This document shows, in pieces, positions 1 through 7,201 of a stretch of 39,510 nucleotides of DNA (position 1 is the first letter of the stretch; the number at the start of each line of letters is the position of its first letter). The position numbers and the translations under genes are program-made. Source of the DNA: JBOGXB01 sp050694215 (GTDB lineage: Bacteria; Actinomycetota; CADDZG01; WHSQ01); the NCBI GenBank assembly GCA_050694215.1, contig JBOGXB010000011.1, positions 1 to 39,510 of the forward strand, given 5' to 3'. A model generated the notes under the pieces. That model saw nothing but the letters and a program-made list of their open reading frames with translations. It was not told the origin of the DNA and did no database searches.

Positions 1-80
1 CCGACGTTGCGCTGTATCCCGTGGTTCAAGGCGGTGGGCCTCTCTGATTCGGCCAGGTCGGTTTCGATGTCGTGCCGCAT
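1..80 (-). CDS. 5' end of an unrecognised gene, cut by the left edge
   Basis: An open frame starts at ATG 80 on the minus strand and leaves the window after 26 complete codons (MRHDIETDLAESERPTALNH and a few more). A strong ribosome binding site, AGGAGGGA (plus-strand positions 83-90), lies a few bases upstream at good spacing, and this is the main reason to believe the start. The visible peptide is hydrophilic and acidic with no signal peptide, and I do not recognise it. It diverges from the small CBS-like gene at 262 and probably lies inside the element whose right end is near 838. Confidence 0.5.
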   Translation of the reverse strand, partial: MRHDIETDLAESERPTALNHGIQRNV

Positions 81-261
81 CGTCCCTCCTCAGTAACGTC
101 CAATACCCGTTTGGCCGTGTACGACAGATTAAGCAGCTTGTGTACACGTACTGCGAGTCTGCAGAAACTGGACGTCTACTGGCAACCCGGCTGGGCCGAT
201 CGTTACCTTTCAGTTACAGGACCGTCGTCCTGTTGTTGCACCACCCGGTCATGTTGATTCT

Positions 262-537
262 GTGCGAATGCGAGACATCGTGTCCGTACCATTCGGAGAC
301 GTTTCAGAACGACTGGCCCGACTCGTCGGCCTCGCTCTTCGGCGAGACGGAGTCGATGTTGAGCGCGTCCAAACTATCTCCAGCGGCAAACCCGTCTACG
401 TTGCCGCCGATTCAATGGTTGCGGACGTAGCACGCGCTCTTCGCAGCAAGGATGTCCGGTTGTTGCCCGTGCTCGACGGGATGGACCTATTGGGATTTGT
501 CGACGTGTCGGCGATGCCTCGTATCGCCCGACGTTAG
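262..537 (+). CDS. small protein with one CBS-like domain
   Basis: This encodes about 90 residues. The first half (MRDIVSVPFGDVSERLARLV) is not diagnostic. The second half, from about residue 45, has the pattern of a single CBS module: a VYVAADSMVADVARAL helix, then a VRLLPVLDGMDLLGFVDVSA strand-turn-strand. CBS modules usually act as pairs that bind adenosyl ligands and regulate a partner, so a lone module would have to dimerise. The start may be GTG 262 or ATG 268; neither has a clear Shine-Dalgarno sequence. It may be a truncated descendant of a longer CBS protein. The family call is moderate and the function unknown. Confidence 0.5.
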   Translation: MRMRDIVSVPFGDVSERLARLVGLALRRDGVDVERVQTISSGKPVYVAADSMVADVARALRSKDVRLLPVLDGMDLLGFVDVSAMPRIARR

Positions 538-837
538 TAGGCGGTGCGAGTAGGTAGGCGCTGAGCGACTGGTAGCGCACAACCCTTCGCCAAGCGCCGC
601 GCGAGGAACCGACGTTCGGTCCGGGCAGAACCGGAGAAATGCGACTGGCACCTCCCTGATGCAGAAGAGCGCGCGTTGGGGCACATTGCTATGCAGCACC
701 TCTCTCCATGTTGGTCCACATTTGGTCCACAACGTACGTGAATGCGCGTGGGTCTCTGTGGCTTTCCCTGATAAGGAAATATGAGTGTCTACCTGCGGAA
801 TAATCAAATTCCCAGATAGAGCATCGTGTCAAAAACA
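538..837. other. non-coding stretch before the tRNA fragment
   Basis: No convincing gene was found on either strand. The left part has ordinary GC content, and the part from about 770 to 837 is distinctly AT-richer. It contains the tandem TTGGTCCACA repeat (711-731) and ends at the tRNA-derived core. This is the composition expected of the arm of an attachment site. Confidence 0.5.
711..731 (+). repeat. tandem TTGGTCCACA repeat, possible integrase arm sites
   Basis: TTGGTCCACA occurs at 711-720 and again at 722-731, an exact 10-base match with an 11-base period, close to one helical turn. It sits about 107 bases to the left of the tRNA-derived att core. Tyrosine integrases commonly bind short direct repeats in the arms of their attachment sites, so this is a reasonable candidate. 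The role is inferred from position only. Confidence 0.5.
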
Positions 838-882
838 ACCTTGCCAAGGTGAGGGTCGCCAGTTCGAATCTGGTCGCCCGCT
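838..882 (+). pseudogene. 3' fragment of tRNA-Gly(GCC), probable attachment site
   Basis: Read in tRNA coordinates, the sequence supplies part of the anticodon stem (ACC at 838-840), a loop TTGCCAA with anticodon GCC (843-845), the 3' anticodon strand GGTGA, a variable loop, a T arm GCCAG-TTCGAAT-CTGGT (858-874), a 3' acceptor strand CGCCCGC (875-881) and discriminator T (882), as in bacterial tRNA-Gly. The three inner anticodon-stem pairs form; the two outer ones (positions 27-43 and 28-42) are mismatched, so tRNA similarity stops abruptly at about 838. No GCGGGCG acceptor strand or D arm lies upstream. An abrupt break in the anticodon stem is the usual signature of a tyrosine-recombinase crossover in a tRNA gene. 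CCA is not encoded. Confidence 0.8.
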
Positions 883-901
883 CGAGTGAAAGTGCAAGTC
901 A

Positions 902-922
902 GGGCCGGTTTGACACCGGCCC
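902..922 (+). terminator. 8-bp hairpin just after the tRNA fragment
   Basis: GGGCCGGT (902-909) and ACCGGCCC (915-922) pair perfectly around a five-base loop, 20 bases after the tRNA discriminator base. There is no T tract after it. It may be the old terminator of the tRNA-Gly gene. Confidence 0.45.
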
Positions 923-965
923 CGATACGCGACAATGCAATCCCAGCTCATGCCATCATCGTCAC

Positions 966-2618
966 GTGAGCTCCGCCCTGGTTGAGGAAGGTTTTGGTGC
1001 CTTGCGTGATGGCGACGTAGTAAGGGCCCGCCATGTATTTGAGGTAGCCCTCGCCGAGGTCGAGTCGGGCAGGGTGCTCGAAGGCCTCGGTGAGGCTCTT
1101 TATCTCGAGCGCGAATACTCCGCCTCCGCTGCTCATTACGAACGCGCCCATTCCGCCTACAGGAGCGAGGGCGATCGCATGGCCGCTGGCAGGGCCGCCC
1201 GCACGGTGGCCTGGATCACCGGAAACGTCCTGGGCGATTGGGCCGTCCAGAGCGGATGGTTCGCGCGAGCTCGCACCATCCTTGAGGAAGCAGGCGAGGA
1301 TCAACCCGAGCGTGGCTGGGTCCTGATCATCAAGGCCTACTCGGAACCGGACGCGCAGGTACGTGAGGCCCTGCTCCGCGAGGCGATCGCGATCGGGCGT
1401 CGATTCGGCGATCCGGACATCGAGTTCGAGGCGCTGTCGTATCTCGGGGGCGTATTCGTCCTGACCGATCGTGTGGAGGAGGGTCTAGTTCTCTTGGATG
1501 AGGCTTTGGCGGCCGCCTGCGCCGGCGAGCTGAGGGAAATCAGCACCTTGGACTCGTTGTTCTGCGGATTCTTCTGGGTGTGCGAGCTGATCACCGACGT
1601 GCCACGAGCCGACCAATGGATGCGCGCGGCTGAGAGCATCATGAAGCGTAGGAACGTCGTCGCCGCATTCTGCCGCGCTCATTACGGTGGCATCCTCACC
1701 GCAGCCGGGCGTTGGCACGAGGCGGAACTGGAGCTCGTCGCGGCCGCCAAACACTTCGACCAGGGCATGCCGGAGAGGCGCGCCGCTGCGCTCATTCGGC
1801 TCGCAGACTTGCGCGTTCGACAGGGTCGCCTCGAGGAGGCCGCCCAACTCCTTAAGGGACTCGATCAGCATCCCGATGCAGTTCGAGCCGTCGCAGCCCT
1901 CCATCTCGCGCACGGTGACACGGCGCTGGCGCGAGATCTGCTCGAGCGCGCGACGGGAGGATCGGATGACGACGTTCCCACGGTCGGCGAATCGACCATG
2001 GTTGGGCCGCTGCTCTCGCTCCTCGTGGACGTCTACCTGGAAGAGGGAAACGTCGACGGCGCCGATCGGGCAGCCAAGCGGTTGGGTGGGATCGCTGAGG
2101 GACAGCGGGGGCCGTATCTCAAGGCCGCAGCAGCGCTCGCCAAAGGACAGGTCTGCATCGCGACCGAACAAGGGGACGCGCGCTCCTGCTTGCACGAGGC
2201 GCTCGAGGGCTTCGCGCGGGCACAGTTGCCCATGGAACTCGCGCGGACGCGCCTGGAGATGGCCCGGGCTCTATCAGAACGAGCACCTGAGGTGGCAATC
2301 GCGGAGGGAAAAGCGGCGCTCGAAGAGTTCGAGCGGCTAGAGGCTTCCCGTCATGCTGATGACGCTGCGGCGGTGCTGCGATCGCTCGGGGCCCCCATCC
2401 GCACAGGCCCCAAGGGGATCGGTGCACTGACCAAGCGGGAGGGCGAGGTCCTGCATCTGATCGGCGCCGGCCTGTCCAATCCCGAGATCGGTGACCGCCT
2501 CTTCATCAGCCGGAAAACCGTCGAGCACCACGTGGGAAACGTGCTGTCGAAGCTCGGCCTGCGCAACCGGGCCGAGGCCGCGGCTTACGCGATCCGGGAA
2601 AGCCAAGCCCAGAAATAG
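966..2618 (+). CDS. LuxR-family regulator with TPR-like N-terminal region
   Basis: This is a predicted transcription regulator of about 550 residues. The bulk of the protein is a run of alanine- and leucine-rich helical pairs of TPR type (for example ALRDGDVVRARHVFEVALAE near the start), likely a ligand- or protein-sensing solenoid. The last 60 residues form a clear LuxR helix-turn-helix, with LTKREGEVLHLIGAGLSNPE and then ISRKTVEHHVGNVLSKLGL. There is no ATPase (MalT/NB-ARC) domain and no receiver domain. The frame stays open back to 849, inside the tRNA fragment, so I place the start at GTG 966, where alpha-solenoid sequence begins; no good Shine-Dalgarno sequence decides it. The FAD oxidoreductase gene follows after 71 bases and may be a target or an operon partner. 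Confidence 0.85.
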   Translation: MSSALVEEGFGALRDGDVVRARHVFEVALAEVESGRVLEGLGEALYLEREYSASAAHYERAHSAYRSEGDRMAAGRAARTVAWITGNVLGDWAVQSGWFARARTILEEAGEDQPERGWVLIIKAYSEPDAQVREALLREAIAIGRRFGDPDIEFEALSYLGGVFVLTDRVEEGLVLLDEALAAACAGELREISTLDSLFCGFFWVCELITDVPRADQWMRAAESIMKRRNVVAAFCRAHYGGILTAAGRWHEAELELVAAAKHFDQGMPERRAAALIRLADLRVRQGRLEEAAQLLKGLDQHPDAVRAVAALHLAHGDTALARDLLERATGGSDDDVPTVGESTMVGPLLSLLVDVYLEEGNVDGADRAAKRLGGIAEGQRGPYLKAAAALAKGQVCIATEQGDARSCLHEALEGFARAQLPMELARTRLEMARALSERAPEVAIAEGKAALEEFERLEASRHADDAAAVLRSLGAPIRTGPKGIGALTKREGEVLHLIGAGLSNPEIGDRLFISRKTVEHHVGNVLSKLGLRNRAEAAAYAIRESQAQK

Positions 2619-2689
2619 GGGAGTTCGCCGATACTTCGCCGCCGGCCGGTGGTCATGCTGCTTTCATCCAGACCGAGCAGGAGGGCCAC

Positions 2690-3913
2690 ATGGGCGAGAA
2701 CAAGTACGACGTGATTGTGGTGGGGGCCCGCTGTGCGGGGTCTCCCACGGCCATGCTTCTGGCGCGCAAGGGCTACAAGGTTCTCGTTGTCGACCGGGCG
2801 ACGTTTCCGAGCGACACGATCTCGACACACCTCATCCACCCGCCGGGAGTGGCGGCGCTCCAGAGATGGGGTCTTCTCGACCAAGTCGTAGGGACGGGAT
2901 GTCCCCCGATCGACACCTACGCGTTCGATTTCGGCCCCTTCACGATCTCCGGTGCCCCAGGAACCCACGAATCCCCCGTCGCATACGGTCCTCGGCGGAC
3001 GGTGCTGGACAAGCTGCTCGTGGATGCCGCGTCCGAGGCGGGGGCCGAGGTTCGGGAGGCATTCACAGTCGAGGACGTCGTCATCGAGGACGGATGCGTG
3101 ACGGGCGTTCGCGGCCACAGCAACGCCGGCCGGACGGTCACCGAGCGCGCCCGGGTGGTCATCGGCGCCGACGGACGGCACTCGCTCGTCGCCCGGGCCG
3201 TGCGGCCAGAGCAGTACAACGAGAAGCCTCAGCTTCTGGCTGCTTACTACTCGTACTGGAGCGGATTGCCGATCAACGGCCGCTTCGAGGTTTACGTGCG
3301 TCCGGACCGGGGGTTCGCGGCGTGGCCCACGAACAACGATCTGACGCTTGTCGTCGGCGGTTGGCCGTACTCGGAGTTCGAGGCGAACAAGAGGGATATC
3401 GAAGGAAACTTCCTCAAGATGCTCGAACTGGCCCCGGCCTTCGCCGAGCGAGTCGGCGCCGCCAGTCGGGAAGCGCGGTTCGTCGGCGCAGCGGTGCCGA
3501 ATTTCTTCCGTAAGCCCTATGGGCCCGGCTGGGCACTGGTCGGAGACGCCGGTTACAACAAGGACTTCATCACTGCTCAGGGAATCCAAGACGCATTCAG
3601 AGACGCCGAGCTGTGCACGTCAGCCTTGGACGAGACCTTCTCTGATGCTCGTTCGTTCGAGGCCGCGATGGCTGAGTACCAATCCACGCGCGACGAACAT
3701 GTACTGCCCATGTATGAGTTCACATCTGAAGTTGCGTCGCTGGAGCCACCACCACCCGAACTCCAACAGCTGCTGGGGGCCGTGCACGGCAATCAGGAAG
3801 CAATGGACGGGTTCGCGCGTGTCAACGCCGGAGTGACGTCACCAGCCGAATTCTTCTCCGAAGCGAACGTTGAATACATATTCGCCACTGCCGGGGAGCG
3901 AGTTGCCAGTTAG
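2690..3913 (+). CDS. FAD-dependent oxidoreductase / monooxygenase
   Basis: A 407-residue flavoprotein of the p-hydroxybenzoate hydroxylase / geranylgeranyl-reductase superfamily. The N-terminus has the Rossmann dinucleotide fold YDVIVVGARCAGSPTAMLLA with a G12-x4-G17 variant of GxGxxG, then an acidic end to the second strand (VVDR). Near residue 156 is VIGADGRHS, the conserved DG motif, and near 285 is LVGDAGYNKD, the GD motif that contacts the FAD ribityl chain. The substrate cannot be told from sequence. ATG 2690 follows AGGAGGG at suitable spacing. The upstream neighbour is a LuxR regulator. There are no transmembrane segments, so it is cytosolic. Confidence 0.88.
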   Translation: MGENKYDVIVVGARCAGSPTAMLLARKGYKVLVVDRATFPSDTISTHLIHPPGVAALQRWGLLDQVVGTGCPPIDTYAFDFGPFTISGAPGTHESPVAYGPRRTVLDKLLVDAASEAGAEVREAFTVEDVVIEDGCVTGVRGHSNAGRTVTERARVVIGADGRHSLVARAVRPEQYNEKPQLLAAYYSYWSGLPINGRFEVYVRPDRGFAAWPTNNDLTLVVGGWPYSEFEANKRDIEGNFLKMLELAPAFAERVGAASREARFVGAAVPNFFRKPYGPGWALVGDAGYNKDFITAQGIQDAFRDAELCTSALDETFSDARSFEAAMAEYQSTRDEHVLPMYEFTSEVASLEPPPPELQQLLGAVHGNQEAMDGFARVNAGVTSPAEFFSEANVEYIFATAGERVAS

Positions 3914-3956
3914 GAGACATGGAGCTCCCCTGTTGTATCTGGGGCCGCTTGCCGCG

Positions 3957-3995
3957 GCGCCAGGCGCTCGCAGCGCCCTTGAAGGCGTCTGGCGC
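3957..3995 (+). terminator. hairpin after the FAD oxidoreductase gene
   Basis: GCGCCAGGCGC (3957-3967) pairs with GCGTCTGGCGC (3985-3995): ten Watson-Crick pairs and one G-T, with a 17-base loop, starting 44 bases after the stop codon. No T tract follows, which is common for hairpin terminators in Actinomycetota. It is a terminator by position and structure only. Confidence 0.5.
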
Positions 3996-4199
3996 GGCCT
4001 GGGGTTGGACCAATCACCTGAACGTGTCCCAACTCCGCAGCCACGATGCAGGCTCCGGCCGCGCCGCGCTCACCTCCCAGCTTCAGGATCATTGATGACC
4101 GCGTTTTTCCCGAGTCATACTGACAGGTGCCTCGGAGTTCATCAAAGAATTAGTTGACCCCAAATCCAAGATTGCGATGGCTACTGTCCGAATCGGTCC

Positions 4200-4277
4200 G
4201 ACAACCTCTTCACCGAGGTGCTCAACAACACCTAGAAGTACGTGGCATCAACACCGCTGCAGGAGCCCCTGCCCTGG
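4200..4277 (+). pseudogene. remnant of a dihydrofolate-reductase-family (RibD C-terminal) gene
   Basis: Reading in frame from 4200 gives DNLFTEVLNNT, a TAG stop at 4233, then KYVASTPLQEPLPW. This matches the middle of RibD-C/DHFR-family proteins, where a loop of the form FTxxLNxxxKYVxSxTLxEPLxW is typical. The intact neighbour at 4410 has the cognate segment FNKMPKYVVSSTLNEPKW. Similarity stops at 4277 and a second stop follows at 4290. It is therefore a decayed second copy, not a gene. It differs enough from the neighbour to be an older paralogue or a separately acquired one. Confidence 0.75.
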
Positions 4278-4409
4278 ACAGAAAGGCGTTGATCATGAGA
4301 ACCCTCACCCTTCACATGATCACCTCCGCATCCGCGATGAGATTTGCGGGGCCGCAAGGTCTACATAGGGATGCACGTTGAAACCCGACGGAAGAGGAAG
4401 GAGAACGAC

Positions 4410-4973
4410 ATGGGAAAAATCGTCGTGACCGAGTTCGTCTCGCTGGACGGTGTCATGGAGGATCCCGGCGGCTCGGAGGATTTCAAGTACGGAGGGTGGA
4501 GCTTCGAGTTCTCTCGCGGAGACGAGGGCGACGCCTTCAAGCTGGATGAGACGCGCGCCTCGGAGGCTCTGCTACTGGGCCGGGTTACTTACGAGGGCTT
4601 CGCCGAGGCGTGGCCGCCTCGAACCGGAGAGTTCGCCGACAAATTCAACAAGATGCCTAAGTACGTGGTGTCTTCGACCTTGAACGAACCGAAGTGGAAC
4701 AATTCGACGGTGCTCAAGGGCGACATCGTGGAGGCCGTCCACGATCTGAAGCAGAAAGTGGATGGGGACATCGTGGTCCACGGCAGCGCCCAGCTCGTTC
4801 AATCCTTGCTGGAGCACAACGTCGTCGATGAATTGCGGCTGATGGTGTTTCCTGTGGTGCTGGGGAGCGGCAAGCGCCTCTTCGGCGACACGAGCGACAG
4901 GAAGCGTCTGTCGCTTGTCGACTCAAAGACGGTCGGGGACGGTGTCGCTATCCTGATCTACGGCCGAGGGTAG
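4410..4973 (+). CDS. dihydrofolate reductase family protein (RibD C-terminal domain)
   Basis: A 187-residue single-domain protein. It opens with KIVVTEFVSLDGVMEDPGG, the first strand and loop typical of this family, then LLLGRVTYEGFAEAWP, the KYVVSSTL strand, the GDIVVHGSAQLVQSLLE nucleotide-binding turn, and VFPVVLGSGKRLFGD near the C-terminus. Members are NADPH-type reductases related to riboflavin biosynthesis RibD, but these small stand-alone proteins have no settled substrate. ATG 4410 is chosen because AAGGAGA (4398-4404) precedes it at five bases; the frame is open further upstream to 4344. A broken paralogue lies just upstream. The gene converges on the RTX gene. Confidence 0.88.
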   Translation: MGKIVVTEFVSLDGVMEDPGGSEDFKYGGWSFEFSRGDEGDAFKLDETRASEALLLGRVTYEGFAEAWPPRTGEFADKFNKMPKYVVSSTLNEPKWNNSTVLKGDIVEAVHDLKQKVDGDIVVHGSAQLVQSLLEHNVVDELRLMVFPVVLGSGKRLFGDTSDRKRLSLVDSKTVGDGVAILIYGRG

Positions 4974-5021
4974 GGTTGGCCGAGAGCTCGCTCCCCGTAG
5001 TGGCTTGCCGGCGGCCGCTCC

Positions 5022-5762
5022 TTAGGTGTCGAGCTCCTCCTCGATACCTACGTTGCGCTCACAGTCCATTGAGCTGTCCGTGTCACCTGCACCGCCCACG
5101 CAGCGATCGTTCAAACCGAACTGGATCGCGCCCGGAGGGATCTCCGTATCGGGCGGAGGAGGAGGAACGTCGCCGAACAGGAAGTCCGATCCCAGCCCCC
5201 CGATGAGCCGGTCGTCGTTCTGACCTCCGGCGACGAAGTCGTCACCCATCCCGCCGTTCAGACGATCGAATCCGAAGCCTCCGATGATCGTGTCGGCTCC
5301 GTCGCCCCCGTTGCCGCGGTCGTCGCCCTGGGCCAGCGCAAGGAAGTCGTCGCCGGGACCGGCCAGGACCCGATCAGCCCCGGGGCCCGCTAGAGCCTCG
5401 TCGTTGCCGGGGCCGGCGAATATCACGTCCCCGCCGCCGGCCGCACCGGGATCGCCGAAGAAGCTCAGGTCGTCGCCCGCGATCACGTCATCGCCGTCGG
5501 CCGCGTGGATCCGATCGTCCCCCTGACATCCGGCGATCAGGTCGTTCCCCTGACGGGCGAAGATGAGGTCGTTGCCGCCCAAGCCCACGATGAGGTCGTC
5601 TCCCGGCGTGCCCCGCAGTACGTCACGACCCTCCGTGCCCACGATCGCCCCGGGCGGCGGCTCACTGCACGGATCCGCCTCCTGAGCGACGGCGTTCCCC
5701 GCCACCAGCGGGAGGCTCAATGCCATTAACGACAGGGCGATCGTCATCCTTGCTTTGCTCAT
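5022..5762 (-). CDS. secreted RTX-type calcium-binding repeat protein
   Basis: A 246-residue protein with an N-terminal Sec signal (MTIALSLMALSLPLVAGNAVAQ, cleavage likely after AVA-Q). After it come about a dozen nonapeptide-type repeats of the pattern GGxGxDxUx, for example GTPGDDLIVGLGGNDLIF, GPGADRVLAGPGDDFLA and GGMGDDFVAGGQNDDRLIG. Such repeats bind calcium and fold into a parallel beta-roll outside the cell. Near the C-terminus is a proline run (DVPPPPPDTEIPPGA) and a short tail with two cysteines (about 15 residues apart) that could form a disulfide. No catalytic domain is present. The start at 5762 has GGGAGGA upstream. Type I secretion is classical for RTX toxins, but here a Sec signal is visible, as in many actinobacterial versions. 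Confidence 0.88.
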   Translation of the reverse strand: MSKARMTIALSLMALSLPLVAGNAVAQEADPCSEPPPGAIVGTEGRDVLRGTPGDDLIVGLGGNDLIFARQGNDLIAGCQGDDRIHAADGDDVIAGDDLSFFGDPGAAGGGDVIFAGPGNDEALAGPGADRVLAGPGDDFLALAQGDDRGNGGDGADTIIGGFGFDRLNGGMGDDFVAGGQNDDRLIGGLGSDFLFGDVPPPPPDTEIPPGAIQFGLNDRCVGGAGDTDSSMDCERNVGIEEELDT

Positions 5763-6239
5763 GCGGTCCTCCCATAAAAGGTTTCGTCTCGTCCGAGTTC
5801 ACCTATCAGGTCGCACTCTATGGCTGGGGGCTGTGCCTGGGGAGGGGGTTTACACAGAAACTTTCCGGCCGATCCCTACTTTTTTCAAGCGACCTGCGCG
5901 TTACGTCACGATCTGCATTCGCGCGGGCGAAGCACCATCCGCGGAGGAGAGCCAGTGAACTGCGGAAGCCTCGCAGCACCTACCGATCAGTTTCGCCGGG
6001 TGGCAAGGTCTATACGTCGTCCAACAGGATCGAACAAGGAGGCATCATGGCGGGTCCGTCTGTTCGAGGATCTGGGGACTGAGCGAATCGAACTTCGGAG
6101 AACAAGATCGATCTTGACCTCGAGCGCGACGCACCTCCGGTTCGATGTCGTGAGGTGATACCGCGCAGTCGTCCAGGCCGACCACGGGTCTGATCGTGAC
6201 GTACGTTCTCGCCACACAACTTAAGGAAGGGAGGCCAAC
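5763..6239. other. 477-base gap with two possible small frames
   Basis: No recognised gene. Two short plus-strand frames have good ribosome binding sites. GTG 5955 follows GGAGGAG (frame to 6158, 67 residues, unrecognised and arginine-rich). ATG 6047 follows AAGGAGG and encodes only MAGPSVRGSGD before a stop at 6080-6082. Either may be the remains of an older gene or a leader. The 5' region of the RTX gene is at the left end, and the ribosome binding site of the 6240 gene is at the right end (AAGGAAGGGAGG). Confidence 0.45.
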
Positions 6240-6719
6240 GTGACGGAGCCGGTTGTCGAGAAGCCCGACATCCCGCCCGAGTACGGGAACCCGACGCAAC
6301 GCCTCGAGTGGGCCGATGTCGAGCGCAGGCTCGAGAGCGCGACCGTGTACTGGATCGCGAGCACCAGGCCCGACGGGCGCCCACATGTCATCCCGCGCGA
6401 CGGTACGTGGCTCGACGGCGGCCTCTACTACGGGGGCAGTCCGGAGACCGTGCACTACCGCAACATCACTCACAATCCTCACGTCGTGGTGCACATCGGC
6501 GACGGTCAGGAGGCGATCATCGCCGAGGGCGCAGTCGAGATCGAGAAGCCCACGGAGGAGATGGCAGCGCGTCTCTCCGATGAGTCGTTCGCCAAGTACC
6601 CGCAGTATGGCCGTCTCGAGCCGAGCGTCTACATGGGTGGCGTCTCGGTCCTACGGCCGCGCCGCGTCCTCGCGTGGACGAGCTTCACCGAGAACGCCAC
6701 GCGCTTCAGGTTCGAGTAG
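6240..6719 (+). CDS. pyridoxamine 5'-phosphate oxidase-like split-barrel protein
   Basis: A 159-residue flavin-fold protein. The pattern VYWIASTRPDGRPHVIPRDGTWLDGGLYYGG is the first strands of the PNPOx-like split barrel, followed by HNPHVVVHIGDGQEAIIAEGAVEI, the second half of the barrel. The C-terminus (VLRPRRVLAWTSFTENATRFRF) is typical of actinobacterial members, which bind FMN or F420 and act as small oxidoreductases. The ligand cannot be decided here. GTG 6240 follows a purine-rich AAGGAAGGGAGG stretch. The SnoaL-like gene begins 20 bases after its stop, so the two are probably co-transcribed. Confidence 0.85.
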   Translation: MTEPVVEKPDIPPEYGNPTQRLEWADVERRLESATVYWIASTRPDGRPHVIPRDGTWLDGGLYYGGSPETVHYRNITHNPHVVVHIGDGQEAIIAEGAVEIEKPTEEMAARLSDESFAKYPQYGRLEPSVYMGGVSVLRPRRVLAWTSFTENATRFRFE

Positions 6720-6739
6720 CGCCTAGGAGGGAGGAAGCC

Positions 6740-7138
6740 ATGACTGACGATGAGTCGCATATCCGAGCGCTGATTGAGAGTTGGGCGAGGGCGGTGCACA
6801 AAGGCGATATGGAAGGCGTCCTGGCCGATCACGCTGACGACATCGTGATGTTCGATGTCCCTCCACCCAGCGACGGCGTGAGGGGCATTGACGCGTATCG
6901 TGAGACGTGGCCGCCCTTCTTCACGTGGCAAGAGAAGGGCGCTTCTTTCGAGATCGTCTCGCTCGACGTCACCGCCGGCGAGGATGTCGCCTTTGCGTAC
7001 GCGTTACTGCGCTGCGGAACTCAAGAGGAACTGAGTAGGGATCCTGAGAACCGGCTGCGCCTCACTATCGGGCTGCGGAAGGAAAGCGGGCAGTGGCTCG
7101 TGGCGCACGAACACCATTCATTCCCGCACAAAGACTGA
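6740..7138 (+). CDS. SnoaL/NTF2-like protein
   Basis: A 132-residue alpha+beta cone protein. The start (DESHIRALIESWARAVHKGD, then LADHADDIVMFDVPPP) is the classic SnoaL/DUF4440 helix pair and strand. The C-terminal strand RLTIGLRKESGQWLVAHEHHSFP is also characteristic. Members range from ketosteroid-isomerase-like enzymes to ligand-binding proteins with no known reaction. The start at ATG 6740 is supported by AGGAGGGAGGAAG just upstream; an earlier in-frame start would overlap the preceding gene. It converges on the BNR protein gene. Confidence 0.87.
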   Translation: MTDDESHIRALIESWARAVHKGDMEGVLADHADDIVMFDVPPPSDGVRGIDAYRETWPPFFTWQEKGASFEIVSLDVTAGEDVAFAYALLRCGTQEELSRDPENRLRLTIGLRKESGQWLVAHEHHSFPHKD

Positions 7139-7201
7139 ACGGTTCGGGGCCTGAGCCAGCGCAGCTCTCAGCCTCCGCACCGAGACCGATCGCTTCCTTG
7201 C

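Larger units (their letters stand above)
1..837. mobile_element. right end of a probable tRNA-Gly-integrated element
   Basis: The segment left of the tRNA-Gly 3' fragment (838-882) is interpreted as element DNA. In site-specific integration into the 3' part of a tRNA gene, the displaced 3' half stays with the chromosome at one junction and a complete tRNA is rebuilt at the other. The fragment reads on the plus strand, so the element must lie to its left and the intact tRNA-Gly would be outside the window. Consistent signs are the AT-richer stretch at about 770-837, a tandem repeat at 711-731, and few recognisable genes. No integrase gene is visible here, so the extent and type of element are inferred. 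Confidence 0.4.
3914..4409. other. gap holding a hairpin and gene remains
   Basis: No intact gene is seen in these 496 bases. The left part has an imperfect hairpin (3957-3995). The right part has a broken piece of a dihydrofolate-reductase-family gene (4200-4277). A further short frame from ATG 4295 (MRTLTLHMITSAS) resembles the usual N-terminus of the same family but is lost after about a dozen residues. The rest shows nothing I can assign. Confidence 0.6.

Noticed and set aside
841..882. A complete tRNA-Gly gene
   Set aside because: The D arm, the 5' acceptor strand and two anticodon-stem pairs are missing, so only a 3' fragment is present.
2585..3589. A 334-codon minus-strand frame
   Set aside because: It is antisense to the FAD oxidoreductase with all its motifs.
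5097..5640. Repetitive DNA that might be a CRISPR or tandem repeat array
   Set aside because: The repetition is explained by the RTX coding repeats; the unit is protein-level (GGxGxD), not an exact DNA repeat with spacers.
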